From UBA5158 sp963692955 (lineage in GTDB: Bacteria > Pseudomonadota > Gammaproteobacteria > DSM-16500): 64,000 bases of DNA. Where the stretch lies: NCBI GenBank assembly GCA_963692955.1, contig OY843587.1, positions 1,364,001-1,428,000 of the forward strand, given 5' to 3'. The notes below the pieces were generated by a model. That model had not been told where the DNA came from. It was given only the letters and a program-made list of their open reading frames with translations, and searched no databases. Both the position numbers and the translations under genes were made by a program. Positions 1 through 8,103 of the stretch are shown here, in pieces; the stretch's first letter is position 1, and each line of letters starts with the position of its first letter.

Positions 1-48
1 CAAGACCCACCACACCTCCCGGTACAACAGAATCTTAAGGAGATTAAT

Positions 49-264
49 ATGGATAATGATATCGTTAAAGGAAAATGGACAGAAATCAAAGGCAAATTAA
101 AACAACAATGGGCTAAATTAACGGATGATGATATCGCCAGCATGAAGGGCAGTTTCGAAGAATTAGAAGGTAAATTACAAACATCTTACGGTTATCAAAA
201 AGATCAAGCCAAAAAAGAAATCGATACGTTTCTCACTAAAAATGGCTATGACGAAACAGAATAA
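49..264 (+). CDS. CsbD family stress-response protein
   Basis: A 71-residue hydrophilic protein with the CsbD/YjbJ pattern: it starts MDNDIVKGKWTEIKGKLKQQ and has a second helix rich in Lys, Glu and Gln. The family consists of small, abundant general-stress proteins of unknown biochemical role, and this length is typical. A good Shine-Dalgarno (AAGGAG, about 7 nt upstream) fixes the ATG. It is monocistronic as far as visible and is closed by the hairpin terminator at 291-322. Its promoter is probably cut off by the window edge. The family assignment is confident; the function is unknown. Confidence 0.9.
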   Translation: MDNDIVKGKWTEIKGKLKQQWAKLTDDDIASMKGSFEELEGKLQTSYGYQKDQAKKEIDTFLTKNGYDETE

Positions 265-290
265 GTTGGTTGGTTGTTGTTGAGGTGCGA

Positions 291-322
291 AAACCGCTAT
301 ATCCGTATAGCGGTTTTTTTTT
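291..322 (+). terminator. Rho-independent terminator after csbD, between convergent genes
   Basis: A perfect 11-bp stem (291-301 with 306-316) closes a TCCG tetraloop and is followed by an uninterrupted T run to 322. It ends csbD. On the other strand it lies just past the ligD stop and leaves only a short T run, so it may also stop ligD transcription, less efficiently. Confidence 0.9.
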
Positions 323-324
323 CT

Positions 325-2829
325 TTAACGTTTAGTTTTTTTTAGCGGCAATGTTTGCGCGAGTTTATAAAAATCTTTCCATGGGTCTTGTTTCATTTTA
401 GCTAAACGTTTACATAAATTTTTCACCGTGAACGCTTCGCCTTTCACTTTCACACTGAGTTCATCCCAGGTTAGCGGCACGGATACCGTCGCATGTTTGC
501 GCGCGCGCGTCGAGTAGGGCGCGATCGCGGTGGCGCCATGGCCGTTACGCAAATAATCGATAAAGATTTTGCCCGTGCGTTTTGCTTTCGACATGGTCGC
601 GATATAGTGTTGCGGGTCTGCTGCGACGATCGCGTCCGCGAACGCGCGCGAAAAATCTTTGACTTCGTCCCAGCTGTAGTTGCGCTTGATGGGTACGACG
701 ACGTGTAACCCTTTGCCGCCCGTGGTTTTCACGAAAGATTTTAATTTAAGGACGTTTAATTTTTCGCGGATTAATTGCGCGGCTTTAATAACTTCTTTCC
801 ATGCTACATCTGGCGCGGGGTCTAAATCGAAAATAATCACATCGGGTTTTTCTGGATCGTCGATGTGACTGCCCCAAGAGTGAATTTCTAATGCGCCGAG
901 TTGCACTAACGCGATTAAACCCGCGGTGTCTTTGAGATAAGGATAGAGTTCGCGTTTCGATTTATCTTTGATTGAGACAGTATAGAGTGACGCCACAGAA
1001 TCTTTTTCGATGTGTTTTTGAAAAAAACATTTTTGTGCATAGCCTTGCGGGCAGCGTACTAACGTAAGTGGCCGGTTAGTTAAGTAAGGCAATATCCATT
1101 TCTGTACCGCAGTGTAGTAGTTTGCTAGGTCCGCTTTGGTGATTTTGTCTTCAGGATATAATATTTTTTCGGGATGTGACAGCGCCTGATTAGGCGTAGT
1201 CAATGGCGCGCTGTTCTTTTTAACTTTTTCGGTTTTATTATTTTCTGTTTTCATGGCGGTCTCTTTTTTGATCGCGCGCGGCGATTTGTCTTTGCGTATG
1301 CCTTTGAAGCTAGGATGTCTTAAAATTCCATCGCGCGTCCATTCAGTGAATTCGACTTCAGCGACGAGCGTGGGCTTGACCCAGGTCACGTTTTTTATCG
1401 CGGGCGGTTTCGTGTGAAAAGGCATTTTGTCGGTTTTATTTTTCTTTAAGAGGCCCGCTAACGTCTTCAACGTGCTATCCGAAAAGCCGGTGCCGACATG
1501 ACCACTGTATACCAAGTCACCCGAATCATCGTAAACGCCGATTAACAGCGAGCCAAAGTGTTGGCGCGCGCCATTTGGCTGCGTGTAGCCGCCGATCACG
1601 AATTCTTGGCGGTTAAGGCATTTTACTTTTAACCAATCGCGCGTACGTTTTTGATGATAACCGCTGTCTATATTCTTAGAAACGATACCTTCTAACTGAA
1701 GTTCGCAGGATTTTTTAAAAATTTGTTCGCCGGAGCCAATAACGTGATCGCTGAATTGTAGTAAAGAATTTTTTTTAGTGGGCAGAATTTTTTGTAATTG
1801 TTTTTTGCGATCTAGTAATGACGCGCGCGCGAGATTTTCATGGTCATAATAAATTAAATCAAAAATATAATAAACGATGGCATCCGGATCGTCATCGCGT
1901 AAATGATTTTGCAAAAGTTGAAAATTCGATTGGCCTTTTTCATCCAACGCAACCACTTCACCATCCATAATAGTGTCGGGTAAATTTAATTTTTCCACCG
2001 CGGCGGCGATGGTCGGAAATTTATGCGTCCAATTTTGTTGGCCGCGGGTGATGAGTGACACTTTGCCGTTTTTGACAAAACATAATAACCGGTAGCCATC
2101 AAATTTAATTTCATGCAGCCATTGGTCGCCGGCGGGCGGTTTATCGACGAGTGAGGCGAGTTGCGGGGAGATGGCCGCGGGGAGGGCGGAATTAGCTTTT
2201 TTTTTAGTGGCTTTGGTTTTTGATTTCTTCAGCGTGGGCTTGGCTGCTTGATCGGAATGCCACACTTTATCGGTCGCTTTGGGAATTTGTTCGATAGATT
2301 TTTTTGACAATACGCTGCGAGATTTTTTTTCGGTGATGTCATACGGTTCTGCTTTGGCGTATTTATCTCTGACTTTTATTAGCAGCCAATTTTTCGGGTC
2401 TTTTTGAATGCGGATTAATTTCCATTGGCCTTTAAGTTTTTCACCTTGCAGAGTGAATTTCAAATCGCCTTTCGCATAGGCTTTCATTGGGTTTTCATCG
2501 TTTGCTTGCCACGAGCCGGTGTCCCACAACATTACGGTGCCGCCGCCGTATTCGCCTTTTGGAATCGTGCCTTCAAATGATCCATATTCGATTGGATGAT
2601 CTTCCACATGCACTGCTAAGCGCTTAACAGCAGGGTCTAGGCACGGGCCTTTTGGGACCGCCCAGCTTTTTAAGGTGCCATTTAATTCGATGCGAAAATC
2701 ATAATGCAAACGGCTGGCGGCGTGTTTTTGAATGAGATATAGATTTTTGGATTTGCTGCTTTTAACTTTGCCCGCGGGTTCGGCGGTCGCTTTGAAATTA
2801 CGTTTTTGACGGTAAGTTTTTAAGGACAT
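325..2829 (-). CDS. ligD: ATP-dependent DNA ligase D (multidomain NHEJ ligase)
   Basis: An 834-residue LigD that processes and seals double-strand breaks with Ku. Domain order is phosphoesterase, ligase, polymerase, as in Pseudomonas. The 3'-phosphoesterase spans about residues 30-155 (His42 and Asp44 in HYDFRIEL, then HVEDHP and GTIPKGEYGGG). A Lys-rich linker follows. The ATP-dependent ligase spans about 220-525, with nucleotidyl Lys242 in EIKFDGYR. The primase-like polymerase spans about 545-830 (Asp668 and Asp670 in FDLDP, TTGGKGLHV 702-710, Asp758 in FIDYLRN). All catalytic motifs seen are intact. It lies 12 nt downstream of ku and is co-transcribed with it. The start has only a weak AGGT ribosome site, which suggests coupling to ku translation. 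Confidence 0.97.
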   Translation of the reverse strand: MSLKTYRQKRNFKATAEPAGKVKSSKSKNLYLIQKHAASRLHYDFRIELNGTLKSWAVPKGPCLDPAVKRLAVHVEDHPIEYGSFEGTIPKGEYGGGTVMLWDTGSWQANDENPMKAYAKGDLKFTLQGEKLKGQWKLIRIQKDPKNWLLIKVRDKYAKAEPYDITEKKSRSVLSKKSIEQIPKATDKVWHSDQAAKPTLKKSKTKATKKKANSALPAAISPQLASLVDKPPAGDQWLHEIKFDGYRLLCFVKNGKVSLITRGQQNWTHKFPTIAAAVEKLNLPDTIMDGEVVALDEKGQSNFQLLQNHLRDDDPDAIVYYIFDLIYYDHENLARASLLDRKKQLQKILPTKKNSLLQFSDHVIGSGEQIFKKSCELQLEGIVSKNIDSGYHQKRTRDWLKVKCLNRQEFVIGGYTQPNGARQHFGSLLIGVYDDSGDLVYSGHVGTGFSDSTLKTLAGLLKKNKTDKMPFHTKPPAIKNVTWVKPTLVAEVEFTEWTRDGILRHPSFKGIRKDKSPRAIKKETAMKTENNKTEKVKKNSAPLTTPNQALSHPEKILYPEDKITKADLANYYTAVQKWILPYLTNRPLTLVRCPQGYAQKCFFQKHIEKDSVASLYTVSIKDKSKRELYPYLKDTAGLIALVQLGALEIHSWGSHIDDPEKPDVIIFDLDPAPDVAWKEVIKAAQLIREKLNVLKLKSFVKTTGGKGLHVVVPIKRNYSWDEVKDFSRAFADAIVAADPQHYIATMSKAKRTGKIFIDYLRNGHGATAIAPYSTRARKHATVSVPLTWDELSVKVKGEAFTVKNLCKRLAKMKQDPWKDFYKLAQTLPLKKTKR

Positions 2830-2841
2830 TTGCGTACCTAA

Positions 2842-3678
2842 CTATTTGCGCTGCGATTTTAAGGGTTTTTTATTATTCTTGGTGGACTTCTTATGTTTGA
2901 TGCTCTTTTTTAATAAGCTAACAAAATCGATGACGTTTGTCGATTTGCCGCCGGCGGCGCGTTTTTTCATTTTGGAATTGGGTTTCGAGTGATGAATTTT
3001 TTCTTCGATGTATTTTTCTAACGCTTTTTTATATTCGTCTTCGTAACTGTCGGGCTTCCATTTCGAGGTCATGGAGTCGACGAGTTGTTTGGCGACGTCT
3101 AATTCTTTGGTGGTGATTTTATATTTTTTTATATCTCCCGAGGGTATGTCGAATTCGGCAGCCGGTCTGATTTCTTGGTAATAGCGCATGACGTTTAGTA
3201 CCAACGCGTCGGCATGCGGCATCAGTACGCAAAGATATTGACGGGTATGAATGATGACTTTTGCGATCGCGACTTTTTTAGTGTTACTTAGCACTTCGCG
3301 TAAAATCACATAGCCTTTATCGCCTTTTTTATCCGGGACAAGATAGTAAGGTTTTTCATATAACATGATATCCAGGCTTTTGGCTTCGATGAAATTATCA
3401 ATATCTATGGTTTTCGAATTTTCGCCGGCGATAGCTTTGAGGTCGCTGTCCGGCAATAAGACGTAATTGCCTTCGTCGTATTCATAACCTTTAACGACTT
3501 CTTCCCAAGGGACTTCTTTGCCCGTGTCTTCATTGACGCGTTTGTAGCGGACACGCGCTTTGGTGCGGCTATCGAGTAATTTGAATTGGATATCAGATTT
3601 TTTTTCCGCGGAAAAGAGCACGACGGGAATATTTACTAATCCAAAGGTAATATAGCCTTTCCAAATAGGTCTTGGCAT
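2842..3678 (-). CDS. ku: Ku protein, NHEJ DNA-end binding
   Basis: A 278-residue bacterial Ku. The opening MPRPIWKGYITFGLVNIPV is the classic start of the Ku core, which forms a homodimeric ring threading broken DNA ends and recruits LigD. The core covers about residues 1-230. The C-terminal ~50 residues form a Lys-rich tail, the extended type thought to help DNA binding. An AGGGA ribosome site precedes the ATG. It is the middle gene of a minus-strand operon, DUF883 protein then ku then ligD, with gaps of 35 and 12 nt. A single ku next to ligD fits the minimal two-component end-joining system, commonly used in stationary phase or after desiccation. Confidence 0.97.
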   Translation of the reverse strand: MPRPIWKGYITFGLVNIPVVLFSAEKKSDIQFKLLDSRTKARVRYKRVNEDTGKEVPWEEVVKGYEYDEGNYVLLPDSDLKAIAGENSKTIDIDNFIEAKSLDIMLYEKPYYLVPDKKGDKGYVILREVLSNTKKVAIAKVIIHTRQYLCVLMPHADALVLNVMRYYQEIRPAAEFDIPSGDIKKYKITTKELDVAKQLVDSMTSKWKPDSYEDEYKKALEKYIEEKIHHSKPNSKMKKRAAGGKSTNVIDFVSLLKKSIKHKKSTKNNKKPLKSQRK

Positions 3679-3713
3679 CTGAGAGTCCCTTCATTGTCTT
3701 TTCCGCGAAACAA

Positions 3714-4004
3714 TTATTTGCGGAAAATAAAGCCCAAGCAAACCAGTGCCACCGCCGCGAAAGCCACTGAACGGTAGGGCTTGTCATGAACATAACGGTT
3801 GACACGCTTGCTTTGTTTTCTGGCTTTTGAGATGGACTTTGCCACGACTTTGGAAGCTTTATCAGACAATGTGCCGCTGATTTCGCCTAAGGAATCTTTA
3901 ATGTGTTCTAAACGGTGTTGTAAATCCAAACCGTTATGAATAGCACGTGCGGACACGCGGTGCGATGCAGCACGGGCTTTTTTCTTAAGTCTGGCTTTGA
4001 CCAT
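3714..4004 (-). CDS. DUF883 (YqjD/ElaB-like) tail-anchored protein
   Basis: A 96-residue protein with a very basic N-terminal half, a helical middle, and one C-terminal membrane segment (about 76-94) preceded by VHDKPYRS, the usual YqjD/ElaB signature. E. coli relatives are inner-membrane, ribosome-associated, stationary-phase proteins. AAAGGAG lies at good spacing before the ATG. It is the first gene of the ku-ligD operon (35-nt gap), which suggests the end-joining genes share a stress promoter with it. A candidate operator (4179-4190) sits about 180 nt upstream. Its role in repair, if any, is unknown. Confidence 0.85.
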   Translation of the reverse strand: MVKARLKKKARAASHRVSARAIHNGLDLQHRLEHIKDSLGEISGTLSDKASKVVAKSISKARKQSKRVNRYVHDKPYRSVAFAAVALVCLGFIFRK

Positions 4005-4178
4005 GACTTTCTCCTTTGTTTTTGGATAGTAATTGATGCGTTGTCAGGAAAGAAGTTAAGCTATAACTAAATTATAACATGAAAAAAAATAACCATTGGC
4101 TTGTGAAATGGAAAGCAAATTAGTTTCAAATGCTTATGATCCCAATTTTTTATCTATTCAACTAACCCTAATGATCTC

Positions 4179-4190
4179 AGGGTTTTCACT
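4179..4190 (-). promoter_or_regulatory. AGGG-N4-CCCT element, degenerate copy, facing the ku operon
   Basis: Read on the minus strand this is AGTGAAAACCCT, one base from the perfect inverted repeat AGGGAAAACCCT found at 13615 and 21702. An AT-rich -10-like stretch (TAGATA) follows about 33 nt further in the minus direction. A further CCCT at 4166-4169 lies close by. The element lies in the only gap between the ku operon and the dehydrogenase remnant. Confidence 0.4.
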
Positions 4191-4224
4191 CAAACTTCAC
4201 AACCTCCTGAAATTTATATAATAA

Positions 4225-4594
4225 ATGAAGCTTGATGATTCTGTTTCGGATGATAAAGCGATTTTAATTTCGTGCCGGGCGATGGGCCCAGTCAGGCACT
4301 TCGCGCTGGCGTAGACTTAGTCGGGAATGTGGGACAATCTCAATCATTGGCGTTTATCCGGAAGCGTCGCAAATGTATCCCATCGGCAACGCAATGAATA
4401 AAAATTTAAAAATTGTGATGGGTAATTGCCATCACCGCCTTTATATTCCGGAACTGTTGCGAATTGTGCAATCCGGCATGTTCGATCCAACTATTATACT
4501 TTCTCAAAAAGAAACGATGACGGATGTGGTAGAAGCATATAAGCAATTTGATCTACGTGAGCCGGGCTGGATTAAAGTCGCTTTGAATGTTTGA
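4225..4594 (+). pseudogene. Zinc-dependent alcohol dehydrogenase remnant (internal deletion, two frameshifts)
   Basis: Three reading frames together spell pieces of one medium-chain zinc alcohol dehydrogenase of the glutathione-independent formaldehyde dehydrogenase-like group. Positions 4228-4275 give KLDDSVSDDKAILIS, the stretch before the family's DIFPTGY. From 4281 another frame gives DGPSQALRAGVDLV. After about 4320 a third frame gives RECGTISIIGVYPEASQ, continuing as the open C-terminus to 4594 (PIGNAMNKNL...EPGWIKVALNV). The N-terminal catalytic-zinc half and the NAD-binding region between the first two pieces are missing. The gene cannot make a working enzyme. The ATG-initiated frame at 4373-4594 (73 codons) might be called as a small gene but is only the tail. 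An intact relative lies at 21772-22941. Confidence 0.85.
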
Positions 4595-4668
4595 TATCCG
4601 TGACGAAATAGTATTAGGCTGTGTTATTGATAAGATGCAATAATCACACTGTTTGAAAGGAATCAAAC

Positions 4669-5934
4669 ATGCTTAATATTATTCGAACTTTCTTTCGCAG
4701 AGCGGGCCCAGGCTTGATTACTGGCGCCGCTGATGACGACCCCTCTGGTATCGCGACTTACTCTCAAACCGGCGCTCAGTTTGGTTATGACCAGTTATGG
4801 ACGGCGTTGTGGATGCTGCCGATGTTGATCGCCATCCAAGAAGCGTCCGCCCGTATTGGGGCAGTGACGGGGAAAGGCATCGCGGCGGTCGTTAGACAAT
4901 ATTATTCAAAAAAAATTCTCTACCCGGTCGTGATCTTAGTCTTAGTCGCAAATATCATTAATATCGGCGCGGATATTGGTGCGATGGCAGCCGCGGCCCA
5001 TCTCGTGGTGCCTCTTAATGTGACCGTTTATATTTTGCTGTTTACTGTTTTGATTCTAACGTTGCAAATCTTCGTAAGTTACAAGCGTTATTCGAATATT
5101 TTAAAATGGTTATGCTTGTTTTTAATCGCGTATCCCGCCACCGTGTTCTTAGTGAAACAGCCGTGGATGACGTTGCTCAAAGCGACACTCGTTCCGCATT
5201 TGGAATTTAATTTTCAATTTTTATTTATTATCACCGGCGTGCTGGGGACGACGATTTCGCCGTATTTATTTTTTTGGCAAGCGTCACAAACGGTGGAAGA
5301 ACATAAATCGAAAAAAAATACGTTAGTCATTACCAAAAACGAAATTTTATATTTACGCATCGATAATTTCGTCGGTATGTTGTTTTCAGAAATTTGTACT
5401 TGGTCGATCATCGTCGTCGCCGCGACGGTATTGCACGGCAATGGGGTTACCGATATTAATTCCGCCGCCGACGCGGCGAAAGCGTTAGTTCCATTTGTGC
5501 AAGGTTTCCCGCATGCGGGGTTTGTCGCGGAATGTATTTTCGCGGTGGGAATAATTGGTTTAGGCTTGTTGTCGGTGCCGGTGTTAGCAGGGTCGGCCGC
5601 GTATGCGATGGCCGAGGCGTTTGATTGGCGCAAAGGCTTAGATTTGAAATTCAGAAAAGCGACGGGTTTTTATGGCGTGATTATTATCGCGACGGTCATT
5701 GGCTTGCTGCTCAATTTCATCGGTATTAATCCTTTCAAAGCGCTGGTCTATTCCGCGGTAGTCAATGGGTTGGCCGCTGTGCCGTTAATTTTTATCATCG
5801 CCATGACGGTCAGAAATAAAAAAATTATGGGTCGCTATAAAAGCGGATGGTTATCGACCATTTTCGTTTGGATAACGTTTATTGGCATGTTTGTTGCCGC
5901 AATCGCCTTGTTTTTCACGGTGGGAAAGAGTTAA
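4669..5934 (+). CDS. Nramp-related divalent metal ion transporter
   Basis: A 421-residue integral membrane protein with about eleven hydrophobic segments and the Nramp fold signature near its N-terminus (AGPGLITGAADDDPSGIATY). In classical Mn/Fe Nramps, helix 1 carries DPGN and helix 6 carries a metal-binding Met in a MPH motif. Here helix 1 reads DPSG (24-27) and the helix 6 region reads TTISPYLFFWQ (194-204) with no Met. This matches the Nramp-related branch, some members of which carry Mg2+ rather than soft transition metals. AAAGGA precedes the ATG. The frmA start follows 40 nt after its stop, so the three genes may be one transcript. Transport is confident; the ion is inferred. Confidence 0.88.
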   Translation: MLNIIRTFFRRAGPGLITGAADDDPSGIATYSQTGAQFGYDQLWTALWMLPMLIAIQEASARIGAVTGKGIAAVVRQYYSKKILYPVVILVLVANIINIGADIGAMAAAAHLVVPLNVTVYILLFTVLILTLQIFVSYKRYSNILKWLCLFLIAYPATVFLVKQPWMTLLKATLVPHLEFNFQFLFIITGVLGTTISPYLFFWQASQTVEEHKSKKNTLVITKNEILYLRIDNFVGMLFSEICTWSIIVVAATVLHGNGVTDINSAADAAKALVPFVQGFPHAGFVAECIFAVGIIGLGLLSVPVLAGSAAYAMAEAFDWRKGLDLKFRKATGFYGVIIIATVIGLLLNFIGINPFKALVYSAVVNGLAAVPLIFIIAMTVRNKKIMGRYKSGWLSTIFVWITFIGMFVAAIALFFTVGKS

Positions 5935-5974
5935 ATAAACACTTTCCCAAATTCTATCAAGCCCCGAGGTTCAA

Positions 5975-7084
5975 ATGAAAGTGAAGGCGGCTGTCGCTTA
6001 TAAAGCAGCGTCACCCTTAGTGATTGAGACAGTAGATTTAGAAGGCCCGCGCGCTGGCGAAGTACTGGTGGAGATCAAAGCGACTGGCGTCTGTCATACT
6101 GATGCCTACACGTTGTCAGGCGCTGATCCGGAAGGGTTGTTCCCCGCGATTTTAGGCCATGAAGGCGCGGGCGTCGTGGTGGAAGTCGGTGCGGGTGTCA
6201 CTAGTGTTAAACAAGGCGATCATGTTATTCCTCTCTATACACCTGAGTGTCGTCAGTGTGAATATTGTCTCTCCCGTAAAACTAATCTTTGCCAAGCCAT
6301 ACGCGCGACGCAAGGCAAAGGCTTGATGCCGGATGCCACGTCGAGATTTAGTATCGGCAAAGAAAAATTATTTCATTACATGGGCACCTCCACTTTCTCG
6401 AACTACACCGTGCTGCCGGAAATCGCCGTCGCAAAAATTCGAACTGATGCGCCATTTGAAAAAGTTTGTTATATCGGCTGCGGCGTGACAACGGGTTTGG
6501 GCGCGGTGATTTTCACGGCGAAAGTGCAACCGGGTTCGACGGTGGTTGTGTTTGGTCTGGGCGGAATTGGCTTGAACGTCATTCAAGGCGCGCGCATGGT
6601 GGGCGCGGATAAAATTATCGGCGTGGATATCAATCCCGCGCGCCAAGCGCTGGCGGAAAAATTAGGCATGACACATTTCGTTAATCCCAATGAAGTCGAA
6701 GGCGACTTAGTAAATTATTTGGTAGACTTCACCAAAGGCGGCGCGGATTATAGTTTTGAATGCGTGGGCAATGTGAAATTAATGCGACAAGCGTTAGAGT
6801 GTTGTCACAAAGGTTGGGGGGTCAGCACGATTATCGGCGTCGCACCCGCCGGCCAAGAAATTTCGACGCGGCCATTTCAATTAGTGACGGGGCGCGTTTG
6901 GCAAGGTTCCGCCTTCGGTGGCGCGCGCGGCCGCACGGATGTGCCCAAGATCGTTGATTGGTACATGGAAGGCAAAATTAATATCGACGATTTAATCACG
7001 CATGTTTTACCGCTAGAAAAAATCAATGACGCGTTTGATTTAATGCACGCGGGTAAATCGATTCGCTCCGTCGTCACTTTTTGA
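5975..7084 (+). CDS. frmA: S-(hydroxymethyl)glutathione dehydrogenase (class III alcohol dehydrogenase)
   Basis: A 369-residue zinc enzyme oxidising S-hydroxymethylglutathione, the spontaneous adduct of formaldehyde and glutathione, with NAD+. Catalytic-zinc ligands are Cys40 (GVCHTDAYT), His62 (GHEGAG) and Cys169 (GCGVTTG). The structural zinc is held by Cys92, Cys95, Cys98 and Cys106. The NAD fold shows GLGGIG at 195-200. Length and motifs are those of class III enzymes. GAGGT precedes the ATG. frmB follows after 11 nt, so the two steps of formaldehyde detoxification are co-expressed. No FrmR-type repressor gene is present nearby, so regulation differs from the E. coli frmRAB arrangement. 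Confidence 0.97.
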   Translation: MKVKAAVAYKAASPLVIETVDLEGPRAGEVLVEIKATGVCHTDAYTLSGADPEGLFPAILGHEGAGVVVEVGAGVTSVKQGDHVIPLYTPECRQCEYCLSRKTNLCQAIRATQGKGLMPDATSRFSIGKEKLFHYMGTSTFSNYTVLPEIAVAKIRTDAPFEKVCYIGCGVTTGLGAVIFTAKVQPGSTVVVFGLGGIGLNVIQGARMVGADKIIGVDINPARQALAEKLGMTHFVNPNEVEGDLVNYLVDFTKGGADYSFECVGNVKLMRQALECCHKGWGVSTIIGVAPAGQEISTRPFQLVTGRVWQGSAFGGARGRTDVPKIVDWYMEGKINIDDLITHVLPLEKINDAFDLMHAGKSIRSVVTF

Positions 7085-7095
7085 GATAAAAAACT

Positions 7096-7947
7096 ATGAC
7101 CTTGACCCTTATTTCACAGAGCAAATGTTTCAAAGGCGTGCAGCTGGTTTATTCACATTTTTCGCCGACGACGCAATGCGATATGCGGTTCGGAATTTTT
7201 TTACCGCCCCACGCGCGCGAAAATATGCAGCCTTTGCCGGTGTTGTATTGGTTGTCGGGATTAACCTGCACGGAACAGAATTTTATTACTAAAGCCGGCG
7301 CGCAGCGCGTCGCCGCGGAATTAGGCATGATCATCGTCGTGCCGGATACTAGTCCCAGAGGTGTGAATTTACCTGGTGATAAAGCGAGTAGTTATTTTGG
7401 CGAGGGCGCGGGATTTTATGTCGATGCAACGGTGGCGCCATGGTCGCGTAATTATCGGATGTATAGTTATGTCACTAAAGAATTGTATAACATTATCACG
7501 ACGAATTTTTTAGTTGATGTTAAACGCACGGGTATATTTGGGCATTCGATGGGCGGACACGGCGCGCTCACCATCGCGTTAAAAAATCCAGAGCAATATC
7601 AAACGGTTTCAGCTTTCGCGCCGATTTGCGCTCCCATCCATTCGGAGTGGGGCGAAAGAGCTTTCATGGGATACTTAGGCAAGAACCGCGAGTTTTGGTA
7701 TAAGTACGATACGTGCGAACTTATTAAAAAACGCGGTTGGTTAGGTCCGCCGATTTTAATCGACCAAGGTACGGAAGATACCTATTGGAAAGAGCTACAA
7801 TTGCACCCGGAGCTGCTCCAGAGCGCTTGCCAGCAGTCCCATGTTAAGTTGACCTTACGCATGCAAAAAGGCTACGATCACTCCTATTACTTTATATCGA
7901 CTTTCATGGAAGACCATTTGCGCTACCATGCGCGCTATTTGGCTTAG
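7096..7947 (+). CDS. frmB: S-formylglutathione hydrolase
   Basis: A 283-residue alpha/beta hydrolase (esterase D family) that splits S-formylglutathione to formate and glutathione, completing the FrmA pathway in the cytoplasm. The nucleophile elbow is GHSMGGHGA with Ser151. The likely acid is Asp227 (DQGTEDTY) and the base His262 (GYDHSYYF), at almost the spacing of human esterase D. YWLSGLTCTEQNF near residues 51-63 is the family oxyanion-loop signature. The ribosome site is weak, which fits translational coupling to frmA. Confidence 0.97.
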   Translation: MTLTLISQSKCFKGVQLVYSHFSPTTQCDMRFGIFLPPHARENMQPLPVLYWLSGLTCTEQNFITKAGAQRVAAELGMIIVVPDTSPRGVNLPGDKASSYFGEGAGFYVDATVAPWSRNYRMYSYVTKELYNIITTNFLVDVKRTGIFGHSMGGHGALTIALKNPEQYQTVSAFAPICAPIHSEWGERAFMGYLGKNREFWYKYDTCELIKKRGWLGPPILIDQGTEDTYWKELQLHPELLQSACQQSHVKLTLRMQKGYDHSYYFISTFMEDHLRYHARYLA

Positions 7948-8013
7948 CCTAACCTATTGATTTTATGCTTCATTTCATTGCTTCTTGAGTTTTTACCATA
8001 ATAAGCCAAATAA

Positions 8014-8044
8014 TTGAGCAATTTACTACTTTTTTTGTTAAAAT
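8014..8044 (+). promoter_or_regulatory. Possible sigma-70 promoter for the 8104 gene
   Basis: TTGAGC (8014-8019) and TAAAAT (8039-8044) are separated by 19 nt, longer than ideal, in the AT-rich gap upstream of the gene. This is a weak prediction. Confidence 0.25.
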
Positions 8045-8103
8045 AGTTCGATTTTGTTACATCATTAGCAACCTGAAGCTGTCAACAGTTGTGTGGGGGG
8101 ATT

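Noticed and set aside
493..868. Two plus-strand ORFs over the ligD 3' region
   Set aside because: They are antisense to the conserved polymerase domain of LigD, without ribosome sites.
5214..5633. 139-codon minus-strand ORF inside the Nramp-related gene
   Set aside because: It is fully antisense to a well-supported transporter, with no ribosome site and no family resemblance; a chance open frame.
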